DNA from: G021776435 sp046756245
GTDB lineage: Bacteria; Pseudomonadota; Alphaproteobacteria; Caulobacterales; Parvularculaceae
NCBI GenBank assembly: GCA_046756245.1
Contig: JBHHVZ010000014.1
Coordinates: 1 to 39,149 of the forward strand
Direction of reading: 5' to 3'
Length of the DNA stretch: 39,149 nucleotides
The position numbers and the translations under genes are program-made. Below, in pieces: positions 8,232 to 16,510 of this stretch. Under the pieces are notes generated by a model that saw only the letters and a program-made list of their open reading frames with translations, was not told where the DNA came from and searched no databases. Position 1 is the first letter of the stretch; each line of letters begins with the position of its first letter.

Positions 8232-9548
8232 ATGAGCCGCAAGTCCGGCCGTATCAGGCGTTTTTTTAGCCGCCTCTTCAAAGAGCGGCAGATTTACCAT
8301 CGCAGCGACGGCGTCGTTCATTTCATTTCGATGTCGTCAAAGACGCAGATCGCCCTGGCGGCGGTGGCGCTGAGCACGCTGTTGTGGGTGGCCTACGCCT
8401 CGGTCAATGTTGTCTTCAAGGAACAGATCATCGTCGCCAAGGAGCGCGACTACCGCGTCATGGAAACGACGTTTTCCAAGCGTATTAACGATGCGCAGCG
8501 CGCCTATGACGACGTCAATTCGCTGCTCTACATCGTTCAGCAGGAATCTGACGCGGCGATGGCCGAGCTGTCGAGCCGGCATGAGATGCTCAAAAACATG
8601 GTCGAGCGCAAAGTCGCCGTCGATCAAGGGCTTGATGCGCTTTCCTCCGGCCTCGCCGAAGCCGGCTCGCCCAGCGGCCAGAAGCCGGCGAACGGCAATC
8701 GCGTCATGATCGATCTGGTTCCGGCCGAACCGACGCCGCGTCAGTCGCGCAACTCGCTGCTGCAGCGCGAGGCGGCGAAAGAAGCCGAGTCCCGGCAGGT
8801 TCGCCTGCCCCAGACCGGCCCCGCGGCCAACGCCGTCGCCCGGTTGGAGCAATCAGCGGCCGATCTTTACGCCGAACAGATGCTGCTTCTGGCAACGCTC
8901 GAAGAAAAAGCCTCAGCCCAGGCCGAGGAGCTGCGCCTCGTCATCGAAAGCACGGGCGTCGCATCGGACGCATTGTTCGTGCCGGCGAAGATATCAAATC
9001 TGACGCTGGCCCAAGGCGGGCCATTTATCGCCGTGAATGAGATGGGCGGGCAATCGGAGAAATTCTTCCAGCGCACCGTTCGGGCGACCGCAGCGCTCGA
9101 CGAACTCGCCGCCATGGAATCGTTGGTCGAACGCCTTCCCTTATCCTCGCCGCTTACGGTAAGCCGTCGGTTTACAAGCGGTTACGGCGTGCGGCGCGAC
9201 CCTATCAACGGCCATAACGCCAACCATTTCGGCATTGATTTCGCCGCCGCCTGGGCGTCGCCCGTCACTGCGACGGCGGCGGGAAGGGTCAGATTCGCCG
9301 GCGCCCGGGCTGGTTTCGGCCGGACCGTCGAAATCGATCACGGCAACGGCTTCGTAACCCGATATGCACATTTACGGCGCATAACGGTGAAACGCGGACA
9401 GAAAGTGAAGCTCCACGACAAGGTGGGCGAGCTGGGATCAAGCGGCCGGTCGACAGGGCCTCATGTCCATTATGAGATCCTGTACAAAGGACGCCCCAGC
9501 AACCCCCGTAAGTTTATCGAGGCAGGCAGATATGTTTTCGAAGGCTAA
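8232..9548 (+). CDS. Membrane-anchored M23 (LytM) peptidoglycan endopeptidase
   Basis: A 438-residue bitopic zinc endopeptidase acting on peptide cross-links of the wall. Order: a basic cytoplasmic tail (1-34), one transmembrane helix (about 36-57), a heptad-rich periplasmic region (about 65-260), then an M23 domain (about 310-430). Zinc and catalytic residues are present: H332-FGI-D336 and H411-V-H413, plus the typical GYGVRRDPINGH and GSSGRSTGPHVHYE segments, so it should be active. RBS AAGGGG (8217-8222) supports the ATG. It overlaps the bactofilin start by 17 bases. The architecture and neighbour match the bactofilin-partner peptidases (LmdC type) described in stalked and budding alphaproteobacteria, where the cytoplasmic tail meets the bactofilin polymer; that role here is inferred. 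Confidence 0.92.
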   Translation: MSRKSGRIRRFFSRLFKERQIYHRSDGVVHFISMSSKTQIALAAVALSTLLWVAYASVNVVFKEQIIVAKERDYRVMETTFSKRINDAQRAYDDVNSLLYIVQQESDAAMAELSSRHEMLKNMVERKVAVDQGLDALSSGLAEAGSPSGQKPANGNRVMIDLVPAEPTPRQSRNSLLQREAAKEAESRQVRLPQTGPAANAVARLEQSAADLYAEQMLLLATLEEKASAQAEELRLVIESTGVASDALFVPAKISNLTLAQGGPFIAVNEMGGQSEKFFQRTVRATAALDELAAMESLVERLPLSSPLTVSRRFTSGYGVRRDPINGHNANHFGIDFAAAWASPVTATAAGRVRFAGARAGFGRTVEIDHGNGFVTRYAHLRRITVKRGQKVKLHDKVGELGSSGRSTGPHVHYEILYKGRPSNPRKFIEAGRYVFEG

Positions 9549-10140
9549 ACAAAAACGCTCAGCGGAAGAAAAGTCGAATGTCGCTCCTCCCAAGGAGGCG
9601 GCGTCCGCTCAAGGCGCGCAAACGCCGTCAAGAAGGTCGAGCACAATGAAATCAGCAGGCGTACCGTCCATCATATCGGCCGACGTCGTTATGAAAGGGA
9701 ATGTTAATTCCGCCGGCGAGGTGCAGTTCGACGGGACGATCGAGGGCGATATCAAGGCGTCGTGCCTGATCATCGGCGAAAAGGCGTCCGTTAAAGGCGA
9801 AGTGATCTGCGAGACCGTCACGGTGCGCGGACGCGTCGAAGGCGGCATTCGGGCTAAGTCCGTTTCTCTCGCCTCAACTGCACATATTCAGGGCGACATT
9901 CTGCACAGCTCGCTGTCGGTTGAAACAGGCGCGCATTTCGAAGGAAATTGCCGCCATTCCGACGATCCGCTTTCAGAAGCGGCCGCGAAGGATTTCCGTC
10001 GATCCCGCCCAGCCGGCGGCGCGCCGGCGGCGGGACCGCGTCCGGCGCTGACCGAAGCCGGCGAAGAAGTCGAAGGCGCGCGCCAGTCTGCGCACGAAGC
10101 GCCGTCTTTCCTGAGCCAGAGCCGTTCGCCATTGCGCTGA
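9532..10140 (+). CDS. bacA: Bactofilin (polymer-forming cytoskeletal protein)
   Basis: Bactofilins polymerise without nucleotides into membrane-associated filaments that position wall enzymes. The 202-residue product has a basic N-terminal tail, a beta-helical core of about 100 residues (from SIISADVVMKGNVNSAGEVQFDG through HIQGDILHSSLSVETGAHFEG, with repeated G-x-V/I-x-G turns), and a disordered Pro/Ala-rich tail. I take ATG 9532 as the start, which overlaps the end of the M23 gene by 17 bases and implies coupled translation. A longer frame reaches back to 9463 but lies wholly inside the M23 active-site coding sequence. The gene ends the plus-strand run and is followed by a strong terminator. 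The symbol is by family analogy. Confidence 0.9.
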   Translation: MFSKAKQKRSAEEKSNVAPPKEAASAQGAQTPSRRSSTMKSAGVPSIISADVVMKGNVNSAGEVQFDGTIEGDIKASCLIIGEKASVKGEVICETVTVRGRVEGGIRAKSVSLASTAHIQGDILHSSLSVETGAHFEGNCRHSDDPLSEAAAKDFRRSRPAGGAPAAGPRPALTEAGEEVEGARQSAHEAPSFLSQSRSPLR

Positions 10141-10170
10141 CGGCTTCTTTTTAATCCGTTTTCCGATTGC

Positions 10171-10199
10171 GCCCCCGGTCTCCTCCGGGGGCGTTTTTT
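10171..10199 (+). terminator. Rho-independent terminator after bactofilin
   Basis: GCCCCCGG (10171-10178) and CCGGGGGC (10185-10192) form a perfect 8-bp GC stem with a six-base loop, followed by GTTTTTT (10193-10199). It lies 30 bases after the bactofilin stop and between convergent genes; on the minus strand there is no U-run, so termination is mainly for the plus strand. Confidence 0.92.
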
Positions 10200-10220
10200 A
10201 TATAGCGCCGCCAAATCTGG

Positions 10221-11322
10221 TTATCCGGCTATGCGCTGGGCGAGAGCGGCGATCATGAAGGCGTCGAGATCGCCGTCGAGCACGTATTCAGGGCTTGAGC
10301 TTTCGACCTGGGTGCGGAGATCCTTCACCATCTGATAGGGCTGCAGCACATAGGACCGGATCTGGTGACCCCAGCCGATATCCGTTTTTTGCGCGTTCGC
10401 GGCCTGGGTTTCTTCTTCGCGTTTCTGCAGCTCGGCTTCGTAAAGGCGCGCCCGCAGCATCTTCCAGCAGGTTGCGCGATTCTTGTGTTGCGACCGCTCG
10501 CTCTGGCACTGAACGACGATGCCGGTCGGCAGATGCGTGATGCGCACGGCTGAATCGGTGGTGTTGACATGCTGGCCGCCGGCGCCCGAGGCGCGGAAGG
10601 TGTCGACGCGGCAGTCGCTTTCGTTCACGTCGATTTCGATATTGTCATCGACGAGAGGATAGACCCAGACGGAGGCGAACGACGTGTGTCGCCGCGCGTT
10701 CGAGTCGAACGGCGAAATCCTCACCAGGCGGTGCACGCCCGATTCCGTTTTCAACCAGCCGTAAGCGTTGAGTCCCTTGACCTGGATCGTGGCGGATTTG
10801 ATCCCCGCTTCCTCGCCGGGCTGTTCTTCGATCGCTTCGACCTTAAAGCCCCGGCGCTGGGCCCAGCGCAGATACATACGCAGAAGCATCGACGCCCAGT
10901 CGTTCGACTCGGTGCCTCCCGCTCCCGGATGGACTTCCACAAAACAGTCGTTTGCGTCGGCTTCGCCGGATAACAACGCCTCAATCTGGGCGCGCGCAGT
11001 TTTTTCCTTGAGCGCCTCGAGCAACTCCTGGGTCTCGTCGAGGCTGGCGACGTCATCTTCTTCCCACGCAAGTTCGGCGAGTCCGAAAACATCTTCGAGC
11101 TCGGATTCGAAGGCGAGGACGTCGTTGATCTGGACTTCGAGCGCGTTGCGCTCCTGCATCAGGCGCTGGGCGCTTTCAGGGTCGTCCCAAAGTTTGGGAT
11201 CTTCGGCCTTCGTGTTTAGCGCACTTAGTCTTTTCCGGGCTTCATCCCAGTCAAAGACGCCTCCTCAGCAGTTCCAGGGACTGCTTGATTTCCGCAGCAA
11301 GCGCTTCGATTTCAGCACGCAT
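10221..11322 (-). CDS. prfB: Peptide chain release factor 2, made by +1 programmed frameshift
   Basis: Class I release factor reading UGA and UAA. The minus-strand ATG at 11322 opens a frame of 23 codons ending at TGA (11253-11251). Skipping the T at 11253 continues in the +1 frame as D-W-D-E-A-R-K-R-L and runs to 10221, for 366 residues in all. The slippery CTT-TGA-C and an upstream AGGAGG are both present, as in the classic autoregulated prfB. The SPF tripeptide that reads the stop codon is in RISPFDSNARRH, and the catalytic GGQ is in GAGGQHVNTTDSAVR. An in-frame ATG at 11159 gives a 312-residue fragment that lacks the N-terminal domain and should not be used as the start. Third gene of the amiC-mrcA-prfB block. 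Confidence 0.96.
11250..11265 (-). promoter_or_regulatory. prfB programmed +1 frameshift site
   Basis: On the minus strand AGGAGG (11265-11260) is followed by CGT, then CTT-TGA-C (11256-11250). The internal Shine-Dalgarno, the slippery Leu codon and the in-frame UGA are the three elements of the known prfB autoregulatory frameshift: low RF2 lets ribosomes pause and slip forward. The spacing is the classical three bases between SD and CTT. Confidence 0.95.
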
Positions 11323-11356
11323 GACGATCTCCTGAGATCAGAAACCAGAAAGTGAA

Positions 11357-11423
11357 AATCCAGAAACCGGAAATACGTACGGTCGCGACGCACTTCAATC
11401 TTCTGATTTCCAGTTTCTGGATT
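11357..11423. repeat. 18-bp inverted repeat between prfB and mrcA
   Basis: AATCCAGAAACCGGAAAT (11357-11374) and ATTTCCAGTTTCTGGATT (11406-11423) are inverted copies with one mismatch and a 31-base spacer. Related AGAAACCAGAAA and CTGTTTCCGG words flank it (11338-11350, 11431-11441). AT-richer than its neighbours. It may terminate mrcA transcription or be a dispersed intergenic repeat. Confidence 0.6.
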
Positions 11424-11441
11424 CCGGCATCCTGTTTCCGG

Positions 11442-14400
11442 TCAGTAAAGGCCGTCGAGGACGGCGTCGTCGTTATCTTCTTCCCGATTTTTCGGCGCGG
11501 CGCTCAGCGGATCGAGCGACAACTCGTCGGCTGACAACCCGTCGCCGATAACGTCGTCGGATTTGAACGCCTCCAGAATGACATTGCGGTCGCTGGCCGT
11601 CGCGGGACGGCCGGTTTTGGCGTTCACGCGCACGAGCCGGATGCCGGACGGCACCCGGAAGGGAATGCCGGGGACATTTTTGAGCGCTTCAAGCATGAAA
11701 TCGGCGAAGACCGGCGCGGCGACTTTGCCGCCCGCTTCGCCCTGGCCGAGGGTCCGGGGCATGTCGAACCCGACAAAGACCCCGGCGGCGAGATCGGGCG
11801 AGAAGCCGACAAACCAGGCGTCCTTATATTCGTTGGTGGTGCCGGTCTTGCCCGCTATCGGCTTGTCGATCGCGCGACGCACGGCGGAACCGGTGCCGCG
11901 CAGCACCACGCCTTCGAGCAGCGATACGACCTGATAAGCCGTGCGCGGATCCATCACCTGCTCGCGCGGGTCGGCGAGCTGCGGCTCGGCCTGCTGCGCC
12001 CAGGCTTCCACATTGCAAGCGGGACAGCCGCGAAGATCGCGCTTGTAAATGGTCTTGCCCGTGCGGTCCTGAATACGGTCGATAATCACCGGCTCGATGC
12101 GTTTGCCGCCATTGACGAAGATTGAATAGGCGGCGGTGATCCGGGTCAGGGTGGTCTCGCCGGAACCGAGCGAGATCGCCAGCTCGCGCGGCAGTCGGTC
12201 GGACAGATTGAACCGTTTGACGTATTCGATGATCCGCCCGATGCCGAGATCCTGCGCCAGACGCGCGGTCATGGTGTTGCGCGATTGTTCGATACCGAGG
12301 CGCAGCGTGCTTTCCCCGTAAAAACGGCCTTCCACGTAATTGCCCGGCTTCCACCAGCTATCGACGCCGGGCGCCACGAAAGGCGCGTCGAGAACGATCG
12401 AAGACGGCGTGTAGCCGCTGTCGAGCGCGGCGGAATAAACGAACGGCTTGAAAGTCGAACCCGGCTGCCGATGCGCCTGCACCGCGCGATTGAATTCCGA
12501 AAGCTGAAATGAAAATCCGCCGACCATGGCGAGCACGCGCCCGGTATGAGGATCAAGCGCAATGAGGCCGCCATTAACCGCGGGTATCTGTCGCAGGGCG
12601 AAAACGCCGTCGGTTTCCGTTGGCGCAACGTAAACAACGTCGCCGCGGTTAAGCGGCGCGTCGCCCGAAGTTATCTCGTCGCCAATCGTGTTCGCGTCGA
12701 TATAGGTCTGCGCCCAGGACAGAAGCTCGAACGGGATGAAACCCTCGGTTCCGTCGGAAAATCCGATCCGGGTCGTTTCGCCGGCCTCGAGCACAACAGC
12801 CGGGCGCCATGGCGCCATGTCTTCGGCCACCGTGCGATCTTCATACAGCGACTGTTCGAGCGCGGCGAAATCCTCAGCCCAGGTCTCGCCGATTTCCATT
12901 TCTGCGAGCGGCCCGCGCCATCCGTGACGCTGGTCGTATTCGACCAGCCATTTGCGCAACGCCTCGCCGGCGGTTTTTTGCAGATTCGGATCAAGCGTCG
13001 TGCGTACCGCCAATCCGCCGTCATAAAGGGCTTCGACGCCGTACAAGTCAATGATCTGCTTGCGGACTTCCTCAGCGAAGTACTCGGAAGCCCAGTCGCG
13101 GGCGCCAAGCGGCGGCGCAAGCTGGGCGCCCAGCGGCGCCAGCCGTGCTGCGTCGGCTTCGGTCTGGCTTATGCGGCCGTCTTCGAGCATCCGTCCGATC
13201 ACCCAGTTGCGCCGCGTTATTGCGCGATCGACGTGATCGATCGGATGATAATTGCTCGGCCCCTTGGCGATCGCCGCAAGATACGCCGCCTCCGCGACCG
13301 TTAGATCGCTGAGCGCCTTGTCGAAATAGTTCAGTGCGGCGGCCGCAACGCCGTAAGACCGATTGCCGAGATAGATCTCGTTCAAATAAAGCTCGAGAAT
13401 GTGGTCTTTCGAAAACGCCTTTTCCATGCGGCGCGCAATCATCATTTCGCGCAATTTTCGTTCGATGCGCTGTTCGCTTGAAAGAAGGAAATTCTTGGCG
13501 ACCTGTTGCGTGATCGTCGACCCGCCTTCCAGGCGTCCGCGATAGAAATTCCGCAAATTCGTCAACTGCGAGCGGACAAGACCACGAATATCAACGCCGT
13601 TATGCTCGTAAAATGTTTTGTCTTCAGCCGAAACAAACGCGTATTTCACTGCGTCGGGAATGGCCTCGACCGGCACGAACAGGCGCCGTTCGCGGGCGAA
13701 TTCCGCAACCAGCGTGCCGTCGCCCGCGTAAACGCGCGTCGTCACCGGCGGCGCGTATTCCGCCAGCGCCGCATAGTCGGGCAGATCGTTGCTGAGCTTA
13801 TTGAGATACCACGCGGCGTAACCGGCGAAACCGACAATCGCGAGCGCGCCGGCGGCGAAGAGAAAGCCCAGCGCCTTGAAGGCCGCGGCGATGCGTCCGC
13901 TCTCTTTCTGAGCGACGCCAGGATCCTGCGACGACCGACGATCGCGCAGATGAGCGGGTTTTTCCGCAAACAAGTCGTTATCGATATCCTTTTTTCGACC
14001 GGCGCGGCGCGCGTCTGCGGTCCTTATCTGGTCGCTTGTCAGCCGGAGCTCTTCATCGTCCGCGCCGTCGCGCTTGTCTTCGGCCCCCATGGCGTCCTCA
14101 TGTTCCAGATCTTCGCCTGCGTCGGCGAAAGCTTGAGAATCCGCAGCCGCGCTGTCTTTTTTGTCGGCGAAGTCTTCGACGACGAATTCCTCCGCTTCGC
14201 CGTCTTCTTCTTTTTGACCGGCGTCGTAAGCTTCTTCCGGCAAGTCTTCGTCTGGCGGGGCGTTGGCGGCGTATTCCCGGTCGTCCCAATCATCGTCGCC
14301 GAGGCGGTCGTCATCGGCCGCCGCATCGTCAGGATCGGTCGCAAGCGGAAACGTATCGCGCTCGTCTTCTTCGTCGTCCTCCGCGTCTACGGGAAAGTCT

Positions 14401-14477
14401 TCCCGCGGATCGTCGTCCCGTTCGTCGACCGGACGATCGCCAGCGCCTTTACTGGAATTGTCGTTGTCGCCGCTCAT
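11442..14477 (-). CDS. mrcA: Penicillin-binding protein 1A (bifunctional transglycosylase/transpeptidase)
   Basis: Class A PBP that polymerises lipid II and cross-links strands at the inner membrane. The 1011 residues divide as: an acidic, disordered cytoplasmic tail (1-195), transmembrane helix (about 202-225), GT51 glycosyltransferase (about 255-430, with E285 in SAEDKTFYEHNG and GGSTITQQ at 318-325), an OB-like linker, and the transpeptidase with S674-T-F-K677, S732-R-N734 and K877-T-G-T880. All catalytic motifs are intact. The 195-residue Asp/Glu-rich extension is far longer than the short tail of E. coli PBP1A. A CPAC pair (about residues 818-821) is an extra oddity. It follows amiC by 142 bases and precedes prfB, an order conserved in alphaproteobacteria. 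Confidence 0.96.
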   Translation of the reverse strand: MSGDNDNSSKGAGDRPVDERDDDPREDFPVDAEDDEEDERDTFPLATDPDDAAADDDRLGDDDWDDREYAANAPPDEDLPEEAYDAGQKEEDGEAEEFVVEDFADKKDSAAADSQAFADAGEDLEHEDAMGAEDKRDGADDEELRLTSDQIRTADARRAGRKKDIDNDLFAEKPAHLRDRRSSQDPGVAQKESGRIAAAFKALGFLFAAGALAIVGFAGYAAWYLNKLSNDLPDYAALAEYAPPVTTRVYAGDGTLVAEFARERRLFVPVEAIPDAVKYAFVSAEDKTFYEHNGVDIRGLVRSQLTNLRNFYRGRLEGGSTITQQVAKNFLLSSEQRIERKLREMMIARRMEKAFSKDHILELYLNEIYLGNRSYGVAAAALNYFDKALSDLTVAEAAYLAAIAKGPSNYHPIDHVDRAITRRNWVIGRMLEDGRISQTEADAARLAPLGAQLAPPLGARDWASEYFAEEVRKQIIDLYGVEALYDGGLAVRTTLDPNLQKTAGEALRKWLVEYDQRHGWRGPLAEMEIGETWAEDFAALEQSLYEDRTVAEDMAPWRPAVVLEAGETTRIGFSDGTEGFIPFELLSWAQTYIDANTIGDEITSGDAPLNRGDVVYVAPTETDGVFALRQIPAVNGGLIALDPHTGRVLAMVGGFSFQLSEFNRAVQAHRQPGSTFKPFVYSAALDSGYTPSSIVLDAPFVAPGVDSWWKPGNYVEGRFYGESTLRLGIEQSRNTMTARLAQDLGIGRIIEYVKRFNLSDRLPRELAISLGSGETTLTRITAAYSIFVNGGKRIEPVIIDRIQDRTGKTIYKRDLRGCPACNVEAWAQQAEPQLADPREQVMDPRTAYQVVSLLEGVVLRGTGSAVRRAIDKPIAGKTGTTNEYKDAWFVGFSPDLAAGVFVGFDMPRTLGQGEAGGKVAAPVFADFMLEALKNVPGIPFRVPSGIRLVRVNAKTGRPATASDRNVILEAFKSDDVIGDGLSADELSLDPLSAAPKNREEDNDDAVLDGLY

Positions 14478-14619
14478 GCGCTCAAGCCGTGCTTTACTCG
14501 ATCCTCAACGTTCACGCGGACGGCCAGTCCCCGCATCCCCTCGAAGCCCTGTCTTATCGCATAAATCCGTCCACAGCGAGGCGGAAACCCGCCTTAATTC
14601 TTCCTCATTTCCCGCCGGA

Positions 14620-15909
14620 TTAGTTGGCCGCAGGCGCCCGGAGAGCCGCTCGTCGGGCGGCGTGGCGGACCGATTCGCTGCCGTCGAAATAATTGTCTAT
14701 CGCGCCCGCCACGGCGGTCATTGTGCGTTTGCGCCAGACCTTGGAGGTCAGGTTCGCCTCATCCTTCTTATTTGAGAGGAATCCAAGCTCCAACAGCACC
14801 GCCGGCACGTCGGGGGCAAGAAGCACGCGGTAATCGGCCGTCCGGTGCGTATTGTTGAGAAGCGGCGTGGTCTCGGCCAGGTTGCGGATCAGATAATCGG
14901 CGAATTTTGATGATTCCGTCATCGTCGTACGTTGGGCGAGATCGTACAGAATGCCGCCCACTTCGGGTGGATGATCGGCGATATCCAGATCGTAGACATT
15001 GTGAAAATCGCCCCTGCCGCGGGATTCGCGGGCGGAGCGTTTCGTGCCTTTATCCGATAGCGTGTAAACGGAAGTGCCGCGCACGCTTTTCTGGTTGTGG
15101 GCGTCAGCGTGCAGCGAGACGAAGAGGTCCGCCTTGGCTTCGCGCGCCAATTCGATCCGCTTGTCGAGATCGGTTCGTTTGTCGCGGCCAAGCTCGGCGT
15201 CGGCGTCGCGGGTGAGAACGACTTCGTAGCGTCCGCCCGCTTTCAAAAGCTCGGCGAGCTCCTGCGCCGCGGCAAGAGTGACGTCCTTTTCCCATGCCCC
15301 GTTCTGGCCGGGCGCGCCGGGATCATCGCCACCGTGCCCGGCGTCGATCACGACGACCGGTCGGAACTCATCAGGAGCGGTCGTTGGGGCTTTCGGCTCG
15401 GCGGTGGCTGATTCAATCACCGAGGCGAGATCCTGATAAGGCGTCGGCAGGCTGGCGATGAAGGTCTTCTTGTCGGCCGAATTCAAGTCCACCACCAAAC
15501 GATGCTTTTTCACGTCGCCTGATGGAAAAAGCATAAACAAATCACCAATCTTGGCGGTTTTCTTGAAGTCGAAAATAAATCTGGCGGACCCTGCTCCCGA
15601 AGGCGCGTAGCGGTAATGATCGATATGTCCTTGGCCGGGGTGATCGGTGAGGCCGCCGGCTCCGATTGAGAGCGTCGCGAAATCGACGATGAGCCGGCCT
15701 TCGCCTTCGCCGTCGCCGGAAACCCGCCACTCGGAGGCGCCGTCGAGATCGAAGACGATCCGGGTCTTGTCGCCATGCACGCCGAAGCGCACGCCCAGCA
15801 AATCGGCCGCTGCGGCCTGTCCGGCGGCGCACAGCATGACCGCGGCGGCGGCCAGCGCCGCTGCCGCGGAAACCTCTCTTCCAATGATATATGACGCAAA
15901 CCTGATCAT
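14620..15909 (-). CDS. amiC: N-acetylmuramoyl-L-alanine amidase with AMIN domain
   Basis: Periplasmic zinc amidase that cleaves MurNAc-L-Ala bonds during daughter-cell separation. With ATG 15909 it has 429 residues: a signal peptide (basic, then a hydrophobic alanine-rich core ending near QAAAA, residue 35), an AMIN domain (about 36-150) for septal targeting, a linker, and Amidase_3 (about 184-415). Zinc ligands H192 (IDAGHGG), E207 (AWEKD) and H267 (SLHADA) and catalytic E374 (LLELGFLSN) are visible. In-frame ATGs at 15930 and 15957 would extend the N-terminus ahead of the signal peptide; the 15909 start gives the most normal one. It is the first gene of the amiC-mrcA-prfB block and divergent from rne. 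Confidence 0.95.
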   Translation of the reverse strand: MIRFASYIIGREVSAAAALAAAAVMLCAAGQAAAADLLGVRFGVHGDKTRIVFDLDGASEWRVSGDGEGEGRLIVDFATLSIGAGGLTDHPGQGHIDHYRYAPSGAGSARFIFDFKKTAKIGDLFMLFPSGDVKKHRLVVDLNSADKKTFIASLPTPYQDLASVIESATAEPKAPTTAPDEFRPVVVIDAGHGGDDPGAPGQNGAWEKDVTLAAAQELAELLKAGGRYEVVLTRDADAELGRDKRTDLDKRIELAREAKADLFVSLHADAHNQKSVRGTSVYTLSDKGTKRSARESRGRGDFHNVYDLDIADHPPEVGGILYDLAQRTTMTESSKFADYLIRNLAETTPLLNNTHRTADYRVLLAPDVPAVLLELGFLSNKKDEANLTSKVWRKRTMTAVAGAIDNYFDGSESVRHAARRAALRAPAAN

Positions 15910-15985
15910 CGCTCGCCCGAGAAACGGCATTCTACAGCATATAGCGGGTCGCCCCACCGGACCCGATATCTTTTTTCACGCATCG

Positions 15986-16011
15986 TTAACGCCGCGTTAA
16001 ATACTTATATA
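15986..16011 (+). promoter_or_regulatory. CtrA-like box TTAA-N7-TTAA with adjacent TATATA
   Basis: TTAACGCCGCGTTAA (15986-16000) matches the CtrA full-site consensus TTAA-N7-TTAA; read on the minus strand it is TTAA-N7-TTAAC. Five bases on, TATATA (16006-16011) could be a plus-strand -10, which would put the box at -35 of a CtrA-dependent promoter. Orientation toward amiC is also possible. Confidence 0.45.
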
Positions 16012-16256
16012 GGCCACGATGAAACACTGAGTCGCCGCTGTTTAGGACCGCTTTTCTTTTCGGCCGCGCTCGTGCATGGTCTAAAATTGCGGTTGCGGCC
16101 GCCGCGCTAATGCGCGTAATCCGTACCGCAGATGGGTTTTCCCGATCCCGAGGCGTCGAACGCCGCGGATCGGTTTTGAGATTTCCGGGCGAACGCTGAA
16201 GGCGGCCCGCCCCGGGATAAGCGCCGGCAGCTCCAACCGCCGGCCCGCGTCGCCCG

Positions 16257-16310
16257 CCTCATCCTGAGGAGCCGCCGCAAGGCGGCGTCTCGAAGGGCGG
16301 CGACGTGAGG
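16257..16310. repeat. Alphaproteobacterial palindromic repeat with GCAA-loop hairpin
   Basis: Begins CCTCATCCTGAGGAG and ends GTGAGG; CCTCA (16257-16261) pairs with TGAGG (16306-16310). The core GCCGCC-GCAA-GGCGGC (16271-16286) is a perfect stem with a GNRA-type tetraloop, followed by GTCTCGAAGG. This CCTCATCCTGAGGAG...TCTCGAAGG arrangement is recognisable as a dispersed repeat of many alphaproteobacterial genomes (from memory, not searched). Confidence 0.75.
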
Positions 16311-16316
16311 AGCGGA

Positions 16317-16344
16317 TTGGGCGCGATGAGCGCCGACTTATAAC
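16317..16344 (+). promoter_or_regulatory. Putative rne promoter
   Basis: TTGGGC (16317-16322), 16-base spacer, TATAAC (16339-16344). The -10 matches five of six consensus bases, the -35 three. It would give a leader of about 160 bases to the rne ATG at 16511. Sequence prediction only. Confidence 0.35.
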
Positions 16345-16510
16345 CTGCCGGCTCCGGCCGGCGCCATAACAACCTCGCTGATGACGCAGGACGCGCATAT
16401 GAGACGACAGAACGCCCGCTTGAAAGCGGCGCGCGCCTCCGCGCCCGCTGACAGGCGACGAAACATTGCCGGCGCGACGGCGACAGCCTCGCGCCGCGGA
16501 GTTTATTTAA

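Larger units (their letters stand above)
15910..16510. other. 601-base amiC/rne divergent region and long rne leader
   Basis: Holds the amiC promoter region, an AT-rich patch with a CtrA-like box (15986-16011), a palindromic repeat (16257-16310) and a promoter-like pair (16317-16344). The rest is GC-rich with many short stems (for example GCCGGC words near 16222-16244 and 16347-16362). RNase E leaders are known to mediate autoregulation in enterobacteria; a similar role here is inference. No credible gene is seen. Confidence 0.5.

Noticed and set aside
10221..11159. A 312-residue prfB without frameshift
   Set aside because: The N-terminal domain is encoded upstream across the CTT-TGA-C site, so the short form is a fragment.
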